Assembly: GCF_005406205.1 (NCBI RefSeq)
Contig: NZ_NXLZ01000010.1
Location: 1-64,000, forward strand
DNA: 64,000 bases
Source: Campylobacter estrildidarum
Lineage (GTDB): Bacteria > Campylobacterota > Campylobacteria > Campylobacterales > Campylobacteraceae
Direction: 5' to 3'
The position numbers and the translations under genes were made by a program. The number at the start of each line of letters is the position of its first letter. The first letter of the stretch is position 1. The notes under the pieces are model-generated. The model saw only the letters and a list, made by a program, of their open reading frames with translations. It searched no databases and had not been told where the DNA came from. Shown here piece after piece: positions 9,701 to 19,786 of this stretch.

Positions 9701-10816
9701 TCAAGCGTCTTTCGTTTCACTCGATTGCGTTTCATGAAGGATTTCTTTAAATATATCAAATAGATTTAAAGAGGCATGTTCAGCAGTTTGGCATTTTTCA
9801 ATAATTCTATGTTGGACAGCATTTAAACTTACATCTTCTGCTCCCGCTATATCAATAGCAGCATTCATATTTTCATGTACTCTTTCGTGAGGTTCTCCAA
9901 TTTTCAAGAAGCTTTTACTAGTTCCAAATCTATCTTTCCCTGCACCTGCAAACCATTTTCCAAGGCGACAACTTGTATGGTCTGCAAGTCTTTTTCCTGT
10001 TTTTGTAAAGATTTCTCTATATCCGTTAAGTTTAAAAGCAATATGATCGAGCTTAGCTAAAGAAATGAATGCTTCTGAGGCTATATTTACAGCATTTGAA
10101 TTGGTAGAATGTGCTTCATTTACCAAACGGAAAAATTTCTCTGAAAAGTTTACAATATAAGCACTAGAATCTATAGAAATTTTTTCCACTTGCTCACTTT
10201 GAGTATACATTTCGTTTGCATTTTGTTTTAAAAGATTAATATTCATCTCTACTTCTGTAGTCGCTTTTTGTGTTTTCTCAGCTAATTTTCTAACTTCATC
10301 AGCTACAACAGCAAATCCTCGTCCATGTTCTCCTGCGCGTGCAGCTTCAATAGCAGCATTTAATGCTAAAAGATTGGTTTGATCGGATACATCTTTAATT
10401 AAATTGATTACATTAGTAATTTCATCAACGCTACGATGTAGAGTCCCTGCTACATCACGTGTTTTATTTGCTGATTCAGTAATATTGCTAAGAGAAGAAT
10501 TAATAGAATCTGCAATATGACTAAGTTCGTCCATTTCTGCAAGTGAAGTTTTAGAATAATTAGAAATAATCTCAGCTTTACCAACATTTTCAAGCATATC
10601 ATTTTGAACGATAGTAATATTTTTTAAAGCCCCATTTAACAATACATTTAAAAGTTCGGTTTTAAGTTTTGATTCCAAAGCTTCTTGTTCAAGAGCTGAA
10701 ATTTTGTTTTTTAATTCCAAATTTTCAGCTTTTAAGTTTTGAAGTTGATTTGTAAGACTTTTGTTTTCTTCTTCAAGTTTGCCCGAGTCTATGTGATTAT
10801 TTTTCTTACTAAACAT
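9701..10816 (-). CDS. soluble methyl-accepting chemotaxis protein with CZB zinc domain
   Basis: This cytoplasmic chemoreceptor signals through CheW/CheA. There is no membrane segment. The N-terminus is coiled coil (Leu/Glu/Lys-rich). The signalling hairpin with [20 protein letters not shown] and [12 protein letters not shown] follows. The C-terminal CZB domain has [10 protein letters not shown] and later HERVHENM, the His/Cys zinc ligands. I chose the ATG at 10816 with AGGTGG upstream over a GTG three codons earlier. It corresponds, from memory, to Tlp6 of C. jejuni. Such receptors sense internal redox or metal state. A small gene lies directly upstream and may be co-transcribed. Confidence 0.88.
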   Translation of the reverse strand: MFSKKNNHIDSGKLEEENKSLTNQLQNLKAENLELKNKISALEQEALESKLKTELLNVLLNGALKNITIVQNDMLENVGKAEIISNYSKTSLAEMDELSHIADSINSSLSNITESANKTRDVAGTLHRSVDEITNVINLIKDVSDQTNLLALNAAIEAARAGEHGRGFAVVADEVRKLAEKTQKATTEVEMNINLLKQNANEMYTQSEQVEKISIDSSAYIVNFSEKFFRLVNEAHSTNSNAVNIASEAFISLAKLDHIAFKLNGYREIFTKTGKRLADHTSCRLGKWFAGAGKDRFGTSKSFLKIGEPHERVHENMNAAIDIAGAEDVSLNAVQHRIIEKCQTAEHASLNLFDIFKEILHETQSSETKDA

Positions 10817-10825
10817 AATTTCCAC

Positions 10826-11044
10826 CTATTTTTTATAATTTTCTAGATATTCTTTTATTTTATCTTTAAGATAAAGTTTTTCTTTTTTAAGACTTGAAAT
10901 TTCAATATCACTAAGCGATGGAATATCCCCTTGCTCTGCATTTTTAATTTGATCATCAAGTTCATTGTGACGTTCAAACAACTTATCAAAATGTGCATCT
11001 TTACCTTTTAATTCCGAGATTAAATCGCGATATTCGTGTAGCAA
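10826..11044 (-). CDS. small coiled-coil protein, DUF465/YdcH-like
   Basis: The 72-residue hydrophilic protein is predicted helical. Its pattern of HFDKLFERHNELDDQI followed by LKKEKLYLKDKI is characteristic of the DUF465 (YdcH) family, whose role is unknown. A good Shine-Dalgarno (AGGAGG) precedes the ATG. It sits ten bases upstream of the soluble chemoreceptor and probably shares its transcript. Confidence 0.75.
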   Translation of the reverse strand: MLHEYRDLISELKGKDAHFDKLFERHNELDDQIKNAEQGDIPSLSDIEISSLKKEKLYLKDKIKEYLENYKK

Positions 11045-11219
11045 AACTTCCTCCTTTAAATATTTAAATTCTAAAGTTAAATATTCATTTATTTAACATT
11101 ATACCTTAAAAACTTAATATTTTTACTTAAATATTTAAATTTATCGTAAATATCTAAATTTATAGTGAATAGGAATTAATTTTGTAGAAGTCTTAATTGA
11201 GGATAAGTCCTCAAAAACA

Positions 11220-11414
11220 TTATTTAGAATTTTGTTTTTTGAGAGTCCTCAAAGTTGAAGCAGCAATTTTCATTTTTCTTGTAGTGCCATCTTCTAAAGT
11301 GATACGAACTGTTCTAAGATTAGGTAAAAAACGTCTTTTTGTTTTATTATTAGCATGGCTAACATTATTACCTACCATTGGCCCCTTGCCTGTAATTTGA
11401 CATACTCTTGCCAT
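11220..11414 (-). CDS. rpmB: 50S ribosomal protein L28
   Basis: The 64-residue basic protein [20 protein letters not shown] is L28, a component of the large ribosomal subunit. The C-terminus RTLKKQNSK is typical. AAGGA precedes the ATG. It appears monocistronic, flanked by AT-rich gaps, and diverges from rpe. Confidence 0.96.
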   Translation of the reverse strand: MARVCQITGKGPMVGNNVSHANNKTKRRFLPNLRTVRITLEDGTTRKMKIAASTLRTLKKQNSK

Positions 11415-11552
11415 TTTAGTTCCTTGTGAAAATTTAAAATTGAGATTTTAACAAATTTAAACTTAAAAATTCATATTTTTGCCGTTTTTAATTATAAATA
11501 TAGATAAAATATAATAGAATGCTGCTTTAATCAAAACAAAGGATTTTATTAT

Positions 11553-12200
11553 ATGTATGTTGCTCCAAGTTTATTATCGGCTAATTTTTTAAATCTAGAA
11601 AAAGAAATTAAAGCCGTAGAAGAAGCGGGTGCTGATCTTTTGCATATTGATGTAATGGATGGTTATTTTGTACCTAATTTTACTTTTGGACCTTGTGTGA
11701 TAGAGAAAATTTCTAACATCAGTAATCTTCCTTTAGATGTGCATTTGATGGTTGAAGATGTTAAGAAATTTGTAGATTTGTTTATTCCATTAAAGCCTAA
11801 ATTTATCTCTTTTCATATGGAAGCTGAAAAACACCCTATAAGAATGTGTGAGTATATAAGATCTCATGGAATTCATCCCGCTATAGTTTTAAATCCTCAT
11901 ACTCTAATCAGTTCAATCGAATATATGATAGAATTTGTGGATATGATACTTTTAATGAGCGTAAATCCTGGTTTTGGTGGGCAAAGTTTTTTAAATTTTA
12001 CCTATGAAAAAATTAAAAAATTAAGAGAAATGATTGATCAAAAAAATGCTAAAGTGTTTATAGAAGTTGATGGAGGAGTCAATGGTTTAAATGCTAGCGA
12101 CTTAGATAATGCGGGAACGGATATTTTAGTTGCTGGAAGTTATATTTTTTCTTCTAGTGATTATAAGACTTCTATTTCATCGTTAAAGTTAGAATTTTGA
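11553..12200 (+). CDS. rpe: ribulose-phosphate 3-epimerase
   Basis: Rpe interconverts ribulose 5-phosphate and xylulose 5-phosphate in the pentose phosphate pathway. It is a TIM barrel of 215 residues with the family motifs APSLLSANF, HIDVMDGYFVPN (metal-binding His/Asp), HLMVE, MSVNPGFGGQ and EVDGGVN. AAAGGA lies upstream of the ATG. The stop TGA overlaps the TTG start of the next gene (TTGA), so the two are coupled. Confidence 0.97.
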   Translation: MYVAPSLLSANFLNLEKEIKAVEEAGADLLHIDVMDGYFVPNFTFGPCVIEKISNISNLPLDVHLMVEDVKKFVDLFIPLKPKFISFHMEAEKHPIRMCEYIRSHGIHPAIVLNPHTLISSIEYMIEFVDMILLMSVNPGFGGQSFLNFTYEKIKKLREMIDQKNAKVFIEVDGGVNGLNASDLDNAGTDILVAGSYIFSSSDYKTSISSLKLEF

Positions 12201-12958
12201 GCTTTCAACAAATTGAGAAAATTATTTCTGTTTTAAGTAAACAGAGTAAACCTTATGAATGGGTGGTTAAACAATTTCAACAGGTTGATGAACTTAAGGA
12301 TTATGAGTTTGATTTAGAAACTTTTGAGCTTTTAGGTTTGGGTTTTTGCTTAAATCAAGATAATATTTTAAGTTTAAAAACACGTACTACTAAAATTAAA
12401 GAAGAAAATTTTTGTATAGTAGATATTGAAAGCACGGGCGGTATTAAAAAAGGTCAGATTTTAGAAATTGGTGCTGTTAAAATTCGAAATTCTAAGGAAA
12501 TAGATCGTTTTAGTAGCTTAATAAAGGTGGATCAAATACCGGAAAATATTACGGAGCTTACAGGAATTAGTTCGGATATGGTTGCAAATGCTCCGAATTT
12601 AACACAAGTTTTAAAAGATTTTAAACTTTTTTTAAAAGATAGTATTTTTGTAGCTCATAATGTTCGCTTTGACTATGGTTTTATTTCCAAAGCTTTAAAT
12701 GAATGCGGTTTTGGTATTTTACTTAATCGTTATATTTGTACTATAGAATTTGCACAATGTTGTATACAAAGTCCCAAATATAAGCTTGATGTTTTAAAAG
12801 AATTGCTTGGAATAGAAAATATCCATCATAGGGCTTTAAATGATGCTTTAGCAGCTGCTGAAATTTTTAAATATTGTCTTAGAAAGCTTCCTTATCATAT
12901 TAAAACTACAGAAGAACTTATTAATTATATAAAAACATCTCGCATAAGACAAAAATAA
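12197..12958 (+). CDS. DnaQ-family 3'-5' exonuclease
   Basis: This is a DEDDh exonuclease like the proofreading subunit of DNA polymerase III. Exo I is VDIESTGG, Exo II is AHNVRFDYGFI and Exo III is HRALNDALAA, with the acidic residues and His in place. An N-terminal extension of about 70 residues precedes the exonuclease domain. The 253-residue protein starts with TTG overlapping the rpe stop. In epsilonproteobacteria this gene is often annotated dnaQ, but a true epsilon subunit role is not proven by sequence. Confidence 0.85.
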   Translation: MSFQQIEKIISVLSKQSKPYEWVVKQFQQVDELKDYEFDLETFELLGLGFCLNQDNILSLKTRTTKIKEENFCIVDIESTGGIKKGQILEIGAVKIRNSKEIDRFSSLIKVDQIPENITELTGISSDMVANAPNLTQVLKDFKLFLKDSIFVAHNVRFDYGFISKALNECGFGILLNRYICTIEFAQCCIQSPKYKLDVLKELLGIENIHHRALNDALAAAEIFKYCLRKLPYHIKTTEELINYIKTSRIRQK

Positions 12959-12970
12959 AAATTTAAAGAG

Positions 12971-13072
12971 TATAATTTAGAATATAAATGACGGGAGTTT
13001 GTGGAACAGGCTGAGAATAAGCTAAAAGCTTAGACCGAACCGGATCTGGATAATGCCAGCGTCGAGAAGATT
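12971..13072 (+). promoter_or_regulatory. promoter and TPP riboswitch (THI element)
   Basis: A TATAAT box (12971-12976) is followed from about 12990 by a thiamin pyrophosphate riboswitch. The diagnostic parts are GGCTGAGA near 13009-13016 and the ACC/GATCTGGATAATGCCAGCG block at 13039-13061. When bound to TPP it would reduce thiC expression. The aptamer looks intact even though the gene behind it is badly broken. Confidence 0.9.
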
Positions 13073-13139
13073 TATACTTTTTTACACTTTTCAAAATTTA
13101 TTCGCACCCTCATTTATCCAATTTTTAAAAGGATAAATT

Positions 13140-14435
13140 ATGAAAACTCAAATGCTTTATGCTAAAGAAGGTATTTTTACCAAAGAAATGAAAATCGTCG
13201 CCCAAAAAGAGCAAGTAAGTCAAGATTTTTTACTTGAAAATATTGCTTGTGGCACAAGATCATTATCCCTGCTAATATTAATCATAAAAGTCTTGATCCA
13301 AACGGTATAGGATCTGGACTTCACACCAAAGTAAATGTTAATTTAGGCGTTTCAAATGATTGTATCGATTATAGCGAAGAGATGAAAAAAGTAGAACTTC
13401 CTCATAAATTTGGAATTGAGACTATTAAGGATTTAAGTAATTATGGAAAAACAAGTCGTTTTAGAGATGAACTCATTGCTTTTTCAAAAGCAATGATAGG
13501 TACAGTTCCTGTGTATGATGTAGTAGGATTTTTAGAAAAAGATCTAAAACAAATTAAAGCTAAAGATTTTTTAGATGTAGTCTATCATCACGCAAAAAGT
13601 GGTGTGGATTTTATGACAATACACGCTAGAATAAATTCACGTGCTGTTAGGGTTTTTAAAGAAGGAAAAAGACTTACAAATATAGTTTCAAGAGGAGGAT
13701 CTGTGCTTTATGCTTGGATGACGATGAAAGAAGCTGAAAATCCTTTTTTTGAATATTATGATGATCTATTAGAAATTTGCTTAAAATATGATGTAACTTT
13801 ATCTCTAGGTGATGCTTTGCGTCCCGGTTCTACACACGATTCAACCGATGTGTCACAAATTACGGAGCTTATAGAATTATCTTTGCTCACACAAAGAGTG
13901 TGGGAGGCTGGAGTGCAAGTAATGATATAAGGTCCTAGGCACATGGTAATAAACGAGATTGAAGCCAATATGCAACTTGAAAAACGTCTTTGCAAAGGAG
14001 TGTCTTTTTATGTTTTAGGACCTTTGGTTACCGATATTGGTGCAGGATATGATCATATAAGTGGAGCGATCGGAGGAGAGCTGTAGCGGCTGCTAGCGGT
14101 GCTGATGTACTTTGTTATGTAACACCAGCTGAACACTTAAGACTTCCAAATTTAGATGATGTTAGAGATGGCATAGTGGCGACTAAAATTGCAGCTCATG
14201 CAGGTGATATTGCTAAATTACCAAAAGAAAGAACTAGAGATGATAATATGAGCAAGGCAAGGCAAGATATTGACTGGGAAAAAATATTTAAGTCTGCTAT
14301 TGATGGAGAGAAGGCTAAAAAATGTTTAATGAACGTCGCCCAGATGATTTAAATTCTTGTTCTATGTGTGGAAAAATGTGCGCGATGAATACAATGAATC
14401 AAGCTCTAAAAGGCGAAGATGTAAGCTTAATCTGA
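13140..14435 (+). pseudogene. thiC: thiC (HMP-phosphate synthase), multiply disrupted
   Basis: ThiC is the radical-SAM enzyme that converts aminoimidazole ribotide to the thiamin pyrimidine. The ATG at 13140 begins the normal N-terminus (MKTQMLYAKEGIFTKE). A two-base insertion near 13254 (GGCACAAG, expected GGCAAG) shifts the frame before KIIIPANINH. An in-frame TAA at 13928 replaces the Glu after VQVMI. A second two-base insertion lies near 14079 (GGAGGAGAGCTG). One A is missing from the run near 14316-14321. The C-terminal iron-sulphur motif CSMCGKMC is still readable in one frame. Four lesions make sequencing error unlikely and mark an old loss. Confidence 0.93.
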
Positions 14436-14945
14436 GTAAATTTCCACAGAAAAATTGATAGCAATACCTTTTTGTGTTGCTTTTAATATAAAAGGATAAC
14501 CAATTTTAATTAAACTATCATAATTTTGTAAAGCGTCTATAAAATCATAAAAGCGTCTAGGGTTATTCATAAGTCCTTGAATATTTAATTTGTGGGTTAA
14601 GTATTTTTCTTTTTTATCGATATTAATTTCTTTAATTTGAATATTTTGAAAATATTTTTGCAAAAAAACTTCTAATTGTTTTATATTTAAGCCTTGATCA
14701 AATTGTTTGAGAATTTTATTATTCTGCGCTTTTAATTTAGAAATTTTATTTTCACTTATTTCTAAATCGGTTTTAACTGAATTAAAGATAGCGATTTCGG
14801 AATTTTCTTTTAGATTGTTATTTTTATAATCTTTCAATATAGGTAGTAATAAAAATAAAATTAAAGCCGTGCATACAGTAATAAAACTTAAGGCAAAAAT
14901 AATAGTTTTTAAAATATCTAATTCTTCAAGACTTTTATCTTTCAT
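14427..14945 (-). CDS. PilO-like bitopic membrane protein
   Basis: The 172-residue product has one membrane segment near residues 14-35, then a coiled-coil stretch and a small alpha/beta periplasmic domain with GLMNNPRRFYDFIDALQNY, a pattern seen in PilO/GspM-type proteins. It is the third of three genes that overlap by four bases (ATGA), in the order and topology of pilM-pilN-pilO. No pilin or secretin is nearby. Homology to PilO is inferred from topology and context. Confidence 0.55.
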   Translation of the reverse strand: MKDKSLEELDILKTIIFALSFITVCTALILFLLLPILKDYKNNNLKENSEIAIFNSVKTDLEISENKISKLKAQNNKILKQFDQGLNIKQLEVFLQKYFQNIQIKEINIDKKEKYLTHKLNIQGLMNNPRRFYDFIDALQNYDSLIKIGYPFILKATQKGIAINFSVEIYSD

Positions 14946-15463
14946 TGTAAAACTCCTGAATTTTTCTTACTAATACTTACAAAGCGATACCAACCATTAT
15001 TTAAACGATAATATGTTGTATTACTTTGATCAAAAATGCTTTTTAAAGGTGTCTCTAATAATAAAGCAAACATTTCTTTTGTAGGAGTAACTCCAATAAG
15101 TTCTAAAGAATTTTTTTCTTGTTTCATACTTTCAAGCGTGATGTTGTCAGTTTTAATGATTATGTCGAAAAGATTTTTTAGGCTATTTTTTATGATTTGA
15201 TTTTCATCATTTATATTGTAAGCTATCTGACTTTTTCCAGAAAGTATCTTATAAGATATTTCATTTTGCTTGGTTTGTTTTTGCATTTTTATAACTTCTT
15301 GTTTTTGATTTTCTATGGAGTGATTAACCAATGCGATTTTTGTAATATATAAAAAATATATGGCAAATATAAAGATAATTCCAAATCCAAAAAGTCCAAA
15401 CCAAATTTTGCTAAATAGTGTAAAAACAGGTTTTTTTCTAGGCTCGATAAAACTATAAGTCAT
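14942..15463 (-). CDS. PilN-like bitopic membrane protein
   Basis: The 173-residue protein has a short cytoplasmic N-terminus (MTYSFIEPRKKPVFTLF), one membrane segment at about residues 20-42, then coiled coil and a compact C-terminal domain (ITLESMKQEKNSLELIGVTP). This is the architecture of PilN/GspL C-terminal proteins, including a short N-terminal tail that in PilN binds PilM. It overlaps the upstream and downstream genes by four bases each. Function is inferred. Confidence 0.55.
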   Translation of the reverse strand: MTYSFIEPRKKPVFTLFSKIWFGLFGFGIIFIFAIYFLYITKIALVNHSIENQKQEVIKMQKQTKQNEISYKILSGKSQIAYNINDENQIIKNSLKNLFDIIIKTDNITLESMKQEKNSLELIGVTPTKEMFALLLETPLKSIFDQSNTTYYRLNNGWYRFVSISKKNSGVLQ

Positions 15464-16398
15464 TGAATTTCCTTCTGCATAAGCTCTATCATAAGTTCAA
15501 GAGTATTGACTTGTTTAGCAGTAATTTCTAAAAATGTTTCATCTTCTAAAAATTCAATAGCACTAATACCTAGTTCTTTTTCGCTATATATATACATATG
15601 CTCAATAAAAGTTCCAGAATATTTTTCATCTTTATAGAATTTTTCAATACTTGAGATAATGTAGCGGCAAAGTTCCATATTGCTACTAAATTGATTAAAA
15701 TCTTCAAGATTGAATTCACTATTGTCATCTGAATTTTCTAGGTTATTTTCTTGATTTAAAGGTTCTTCTAAATTTTCATTAAAATTATCAAGCTCAAGTT
15801 CCTTATTGGGTATATTTTCGCTTGATTCATTTAAAAATTCTTCTGTATTTTCTGATTCTTGTTCGAAAAAAATTAAATCTCCATATAAAATTGTCTTATT
15901 TTTACAGATCATAATTGCCAATATTTCATTATAGTAGTAAGCATAGAGTGTTATTTTATTATCGTTTATATTTTTTTTTGAGATTTTGTAATAAAGTAGA
16001 GCAAAAGGAGAGTATAGAAAATCTAATCCATTATAATCTTCAAAAAGCTCGTTAAAATATTCTACATGCTCTGTTGCTGCAAAGACTAAAGCATTGTTTA
16101 AAGTGATGGATTTTAAGCTCATTTTGCCAATATCAAATCGTTCAAAATCTTTTTCATCGGTACTCGGAATAAGCCCTTGCTCTTTAGCATCTAAAAAAAG
16201 AGCTGTATTGAAGAATAAAAATTTTTTACTGATATTTTTAACATGTTCTAATGCTTTTTCGCTTTTATTGAAAGTTTTTTCACTACTACTTAGTAGTTTT
16301 TGGTTTCTATATACAGAAGTTTTAAGGACGCTTTTTTTATCCCCTAAAATAACACTGATAAAGAGTCGAGGTAATATTTTTTTAAGTAAAAATAACAT
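15460..16398 (-). CDS. hypothetical protein, possible PilM-like partner
   Basis: I place the start at the ATG at 16398 (MLFLLKKILPRLFISVILG), which has AAGGA upstream; an earlier in-frame start would overlap the acyltransferase more. The product is about 312 residues with no obvious membrane segment except a hydrophobic N-terminus, and a very acidic Asn/Glu stretch in the middle (about residues 190-235). Strand patterns such as LYAYYYNEILAIMI suggest an actin-like (PilM-type) fold but no diagnostic motif is seen. It is first in a three-gene operon of PilM-PilN-PilO-like order. Confidence 0.5.
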   Translation of the reverse strand: MLFLLKKILPRLFISVILGDKKSVLKTSVYRNQKLLSSSEKTFNKSEKALEHVKNISKKFLFFNTALFLDAKEQGLIPSTDEKDFERFDIGKMSLKSITLNNALVFAATEHVEYFNELFEDYNGLDFLYSPFALLYYKISKKNINDNKITLYAYYYNEILAIMICKNKTILYGDLIFFEQESENTEEFLNESSENIPNKELELDNFNENLEEPLNQENNLENSDDNSEFNLEDFNQFSSNMELCRYIISSIEKFYKDEKYSGTFIEHMYIYSEKELGISAIEFLEDETFLEITAKQVNTLELMIELMQKEIQ

Positions 16399-16399
16399 T

Positions 16400-17050
16400 T
16401 TATTCCTTAAAACTATCCATTTTTTCAATATTTTCAAGCTGATTTAATAAAAATTCTTTAGCTTGATTTTTATCAAAATTTGAAATATCCAAGGGATCAC
16501 TAAGCCTATAAATCAAATTTGTGAAAGGTTTAGGCAAGATCATTTTATCCCAACTTTTAAATTCCCAAAAACATTCCGCTTCATAATTTAAGAGCCTTAT
16601 TTTAACATTTTTTTTCTGTGCAAGCAATACTGCTCCATCTGAAATACTATGATAAGGTCCGCGTGGTCCGTCTGGAGTGATAACTATATCGTCATTTTTA
16701 TCCAAAACTTTAAAAGCTGATCTTAATGCACCACTAGCACCTTTTGATGTACTTCCTCTGACTGAATTTAATCCAAATAATTTAATAATTCTAGCGATTT
16801 GTTCTCCATCTTTGTGATGAGAAATCATTACATAAGCTTTTTTATTTTTTTGCCTAAAATACCTAAAAGCAAAGGGCATTAAAGCCAAGCGTCCATGCCA
16901 AAAAAGTATTATATATGGATTTTCATCGAGCTTATTTCCTCTATATGTTTTTTTACAAGTTAAAAAAATGATCCATTGTAAAATAAAGACTAGATATGAT
17001 GTAAGAGTAATTTTAAACGAGTTCCCCATATAAAACCATACGCTTTGCAT
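16400..17050 (-). CDS. DUF374/lysophospholipid acyltransferase-like protein
   Basis: The 216-residue protein shows a DUF374 pattern: a hydrophobic N-terminus, [12 protein letters not shown] with the acyltransferase His, [13 protein letters not shown], and [12 protein letters not shown]. Proteins of this type transfer acyl chains, in some bacteria to lipid A or phospholipid. The frame starts inside the end of miaB; an ATG at 17029 (MGNSFKITL) is an equally good start. It is transcribed with miaB and the genes downstream. Confidence 0.75.
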   Translation of the reverse strand: MQSVWFYMGNSFKITLTSYLVFILQWIIFLTCKKTYRGNKLDENPYIILFWHGRLALMPFAFRYFRQKNKKAYVMISHHKDGEQIARIIKLFGLNSVRGSTSKGASGALRSAFKVLDKNDDIVITPDGPRGPYHSISDGAVLLAQKKNVKIRLLNYEAECFWEFKSWDKMILPKPFTNLIYRLSDPLDISNFDKNQAKEFLLNQLENIEKMDSFKE

Positions 17051-18314
17051 TTTTGATTTTTACATTTCTAATTTGTCCTAAAAGTTCTTCACTATGTTCA
17101 ACTTGGACTAAAAAATTATTATCTGTTCTTCCTGCTATTGAATGATTAGCTCTTAATTCTTCAAACAAAACTTTAAATTCTTTATCGTTTTGTTTTTTAA
17201 CAATTTCATCTAAAATTTCATTATGACGATTTTGCAAAATGGAGAGTCTTTTTGAAGCTGTTTCAGAATCAATTTGGTTTGGCATAGTTGCAGCTTTGGT
17301 TAAAGGGCGTTTTGAATATTTAAAAGAAAACATTTGTTCAAATCGAACCTTTTCTAGAACATCCATTGTATCTTCAAAATCTTTTTCACTTTCTCCAGGA
17401 AATGCTACAATAATATCTGTAGAAATGCTTACATTTGGACATAACTCTCTAAGCTTTAAAGCTCTGTCTAAATACCATTCTTTTGTATAACCACGTTTCA
17501 TAGCTTTTAGAATTTCGGTAGAGCCACTTTGTAATGGCATATGCATTGATTTGCAAACTTTAGGGTTTTTGGAAAAAACTTCTAAAAATTTATCATCCAT
17601 ATGTAAAGGATGTGGGCTAGTAAAACGGATACGCTCTAAACCATCTATAGCGCTAAGCTCTTCTAAAAGATCTGAAAAATCCATTTTTTTATGATCATTT
17701 CTAAATCTTTTGCCGTAATTATTGACATTTTGCCCCAGTAGAAAAATTTCTTTTGCTCCTTTTTGCACCGCTTTTTTAGCTTCATTGTAAATGATATCAA
17801 AAGGTATGGAAATTTCATCTCCTCTAGTATGAGGCACTATACAATAGGTGCAATGCTTATCACACCCTATAGAGATATTGATATAAGATTTATAGATACT
17901 GTTTCTAAATTCAGCAAAAGCAAATTCACTTTCATCATAATCGATATCTACACTAATAAATTTTGGAGTGCTGATAGCCTGAGTAATTTTTGAAATATTT
18001 CTAGCTCCTAAAACAAAATCAACATAAGGAGCACGGCGAAAAATTTCATCGCCTAAATGCGAAGCAGTGCATCCACAAACTCCTATTTTAGCATCTTTCT
18101 TTTTGGCTTTTTCAAAACTTCCTACTTCAGAAAAAAGCTTATGCACAGGTTTTTCACGCACAGAGCAGGTATTAATAAGTATCAAATCCGCTTCTTTGAT
18201 ATCTTCTGTTAAGGAATAATTCTCTTTTTGTGTAAGTTCTGCGATCATATGTTCAGAATCCCTAACATTCATCGCACAACCTAAAGTTTGGATAAAAAGT
18301 TTTTTAGCACTCAA
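17013..18314 (-). CDS. miaB: tRNA-2-methylthio-N6-isopentenyladenosine synthase MiaB
   Basis: MiaB is a radical-SAM methylthiotransferase that modifies A37 of tRNAs reading UNN codons. The N-terminal UPF0004 domain has [14 protein letters not shown] plus two further Cys ([13 protein letters not shown]) for the auxiliary cluster. The radical-SAM CX3CX2C is in [20 protein letters not shown] domain forms the C-terminus. At 433 residues it is of normal length. Its start overlaps the stop of the small upstream gene by four bases. Confidence 0.96.
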   Translation of the reverse strand: MSAKKLFIQTLGCAMNVRDSEHMIAELTQKENYSLTEDIKEADLILINTCSVREKPVHKLFSEVGSFEKAKKKDAKIGVCGCTASHLGDEIFRRAPYVDFVLGARNISKITQAISTPKFISVDIDYDESEFAFAEFRNSIYKSYINISIGCDKHCTYCIVPHTRGDEISIPFDIIYNEAKKAVQKGAKEIFLLGQNVNNYGKRFRNDHKKMDFSDLLEELSAIDGLERIRFTSPHPLHMDDKFLEVFSKNPKVCKSMHMPLQSGSTEILKAMKRGYTKEWYLDRALKLRELCPNVSISTDIIVAFPGESEKDFEDTMDVLEKVRFEQMFSFKYSKRPLTKAATMPNQIDSETASKRLSILQNRHNEILDEIVKKQNDKEFKVLFEELRANHSIAGRTDNNFLVQVEHSEELLGQIRNVKIKNAKRMVLYGELV

Positions 18315-18553
18315 AGAATATGCACCTCATACATAAAGTCATTTTCATCTAGGCTATACTTAATGGTTCTATAGTAAACACTTAATCCTTTTTTTTCAAA
18401 ATGCTCGACTAAAGCAATAAGGCTTTTATGAGAATTTTCTTTATCAAAATAAAAAAATTTTTGCCCTTCTTTATTTACAATCTCCTCAATTGCATTAAGA
18501 CTGATATTTTTAGGCTTTTCATTAACTAAACTTCTTACTAATTTTAAATCCAT
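18311..18553 (-). CDS. small conserved epsilonproteobacterial protein, HP0268-like
   Basis: The 80-residue protein begins [18 protein letters not shown] and has the length and alpha/beta pattern of the HP0268 family known from Helicobacter and Campylobacter. A nuclease activity has been suggested for the Helicobacter member. It overlaps miaB by four bases and is the first gene of the run that continues through miaB, the acyltransferase and the PilMNO-like trio. Confidence 0.65.
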   Translation of the reverse strand: MDLKLVRSLVNEKPKNISLNAIEEIVNKEGQKFFYFDKENSHKSLIALVEHFEKKGLSVYYRTIKYSLDENDFMYEVHIL

Positions 18554-18676
18554 ATTACTTCCTTAAATATCATTATAAATTTGTAATCTTATCAAATTTT
18601 ACTTTTAATTAAACTTATTTAAAGTATACTTTTAATCTACTTTATTATAAATCCCAAAATTAAGGTATTGATTATT

Positions 18677-19765
18677 ATGGAAAAAATCGCAGATATTATA
18701 GAGAGCATTGCGAATGAAAAAAAATTGGAATTAGAGAGTGTTAAAGAAAAAGTTATTTTAGCATTAGTAAATACAGCTAAGCGAATTTATGGCCAAGAAT
18801 ATGATTTTTTTGTAGATAAGAAAAAATTAAACCTTTATCAAAAAATTACTATCGTAGCAGATGATGATCCAAGATTGGAAGAAAATAAAGAAAGTTTCAT
18901 TGCGCTTAGCAAAGCAAAAACAGAAGCTCATGATGTTGAAGTTGGAGATGAACTTACTTATGAGTGTTCATTAGAAAATTTAGGTAGAACTGCAGTTAAT
19001 ATATTGCATAAAGAGTTAGAATATCATATTCAAAAATTATTAGAACAAACTATTTTTGAAAAGTATAAAAATAAAGTTGGAAAAATAGTTTTTGGCAATG
19101 TTGTCCGTATCGATAATGATGAAAATACTTTTATAGAGGTCGATGAGTTAAGAGCTTTTTTGCCAAGGAAAAATCGCATTAAGGGTGAAAAATTTAAAAT
19201 AGGTGAGGTTGTTAAAGCTGTAATAAGACGTGTTTATACAGATAAAGGAATAAAAATGGAACTAAGTCGAACGAGTCCTAAATTTTTAGAATGTTTGCTT
19301 GAGGCTGAAGTTCCTGAAATTAAAGATGGTTATGTTAATATTGTAGGATGTGCAAGAATTCCAGGTGAAAGGGCAAAAATTCTACTTAAGTCTAATGGAG
19401 CAAATATAGATCCAGTTGGAGCTACTGTAGGAGTGAAAGGGGTTAGAATTAATGCGGTAAGTAAAGAATTGCATAATGAGAACATTGATTGTATTGAATT
19501 TAGCAATGAACCTGAAATTTTAATAACAAGAGCTTTAGCACCTGCTATAGTCAATTCTGTCAAAATTGAAAATAAAAAAGCTATTGTAAGTTTAAATAGT
19601 GAGCAAAAAAGTAAAGCAATAGGAAAAAATGGTATTAATATACGTCTTGCAAGTATGTTGAGTGGTTACGATATAGAACTTTATGAGTTAGAAAGTGGCA
19701 AATCAAATCATTCTTTAAGTAATGAAGAGGCTTTAAAAAATTTACAAGACTTGTTTAAGATTTAA
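18677..19765 (+). CDS. nusA: transcription termination/antitermination protein NusA
   Basis: NusA binds RNA polymerase and nascent RNA to modulate pausing, termination and antitermination. The 362-residue protein has the N-terminal polymerase-binding domain, an S1 domain (GKIVFGNVVRIDNDENTFIE), and two KH domains (GVKGVRINAVSKELHNENID; SKAIGKNGINIRLA). The C-terminal acidic repeats of enteric NusA are absent, as in many bacteria. I chose the ATG at 18677, seven bases after AAGG. It diverges from the miaB operon. Confidence 0.95.
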   Translation: MEKIADIIESIANEKKLELESVKEKVILALVNTAKRIYGQEYDFFVDKKKLNLYQKITIVADDDPRLEENKESFIALSKAKTEAHDVEVGDELTYECSLENLGRTAVNILHKELEYHIQKLLEQTIFEKYKNKVGKIVFGNVVRIDNDENTFIEVDELRAFLPRKNRIKGEKFKIGEVVKAVIRRVYTDKGIKMELSRTSPKFLECLLEAEVPEIKDGYVNIVGCARIPGERAKILLKSNGANIDPVGATVGVKGVRINAVSKELHNENIDCIEFSNEPEILITRALAPAIVNSVKIENKKAIVSLNSEQKSKAIGKNGINIRLASMLSGYDIELYELESGKSNHSLSNEEALKNLQDLFKI

Positions 19766-19786
19766 CATAAAAAACCATATTTCAAA

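Noticed and set aside
13247-13930. An intact 227-residue ThiC-like protein starting at a TTG
   Set aside because: It is only the middle part of thiC between a frameshift and a nonsense codon and lacks the C-terminal iron-sulphur motif.
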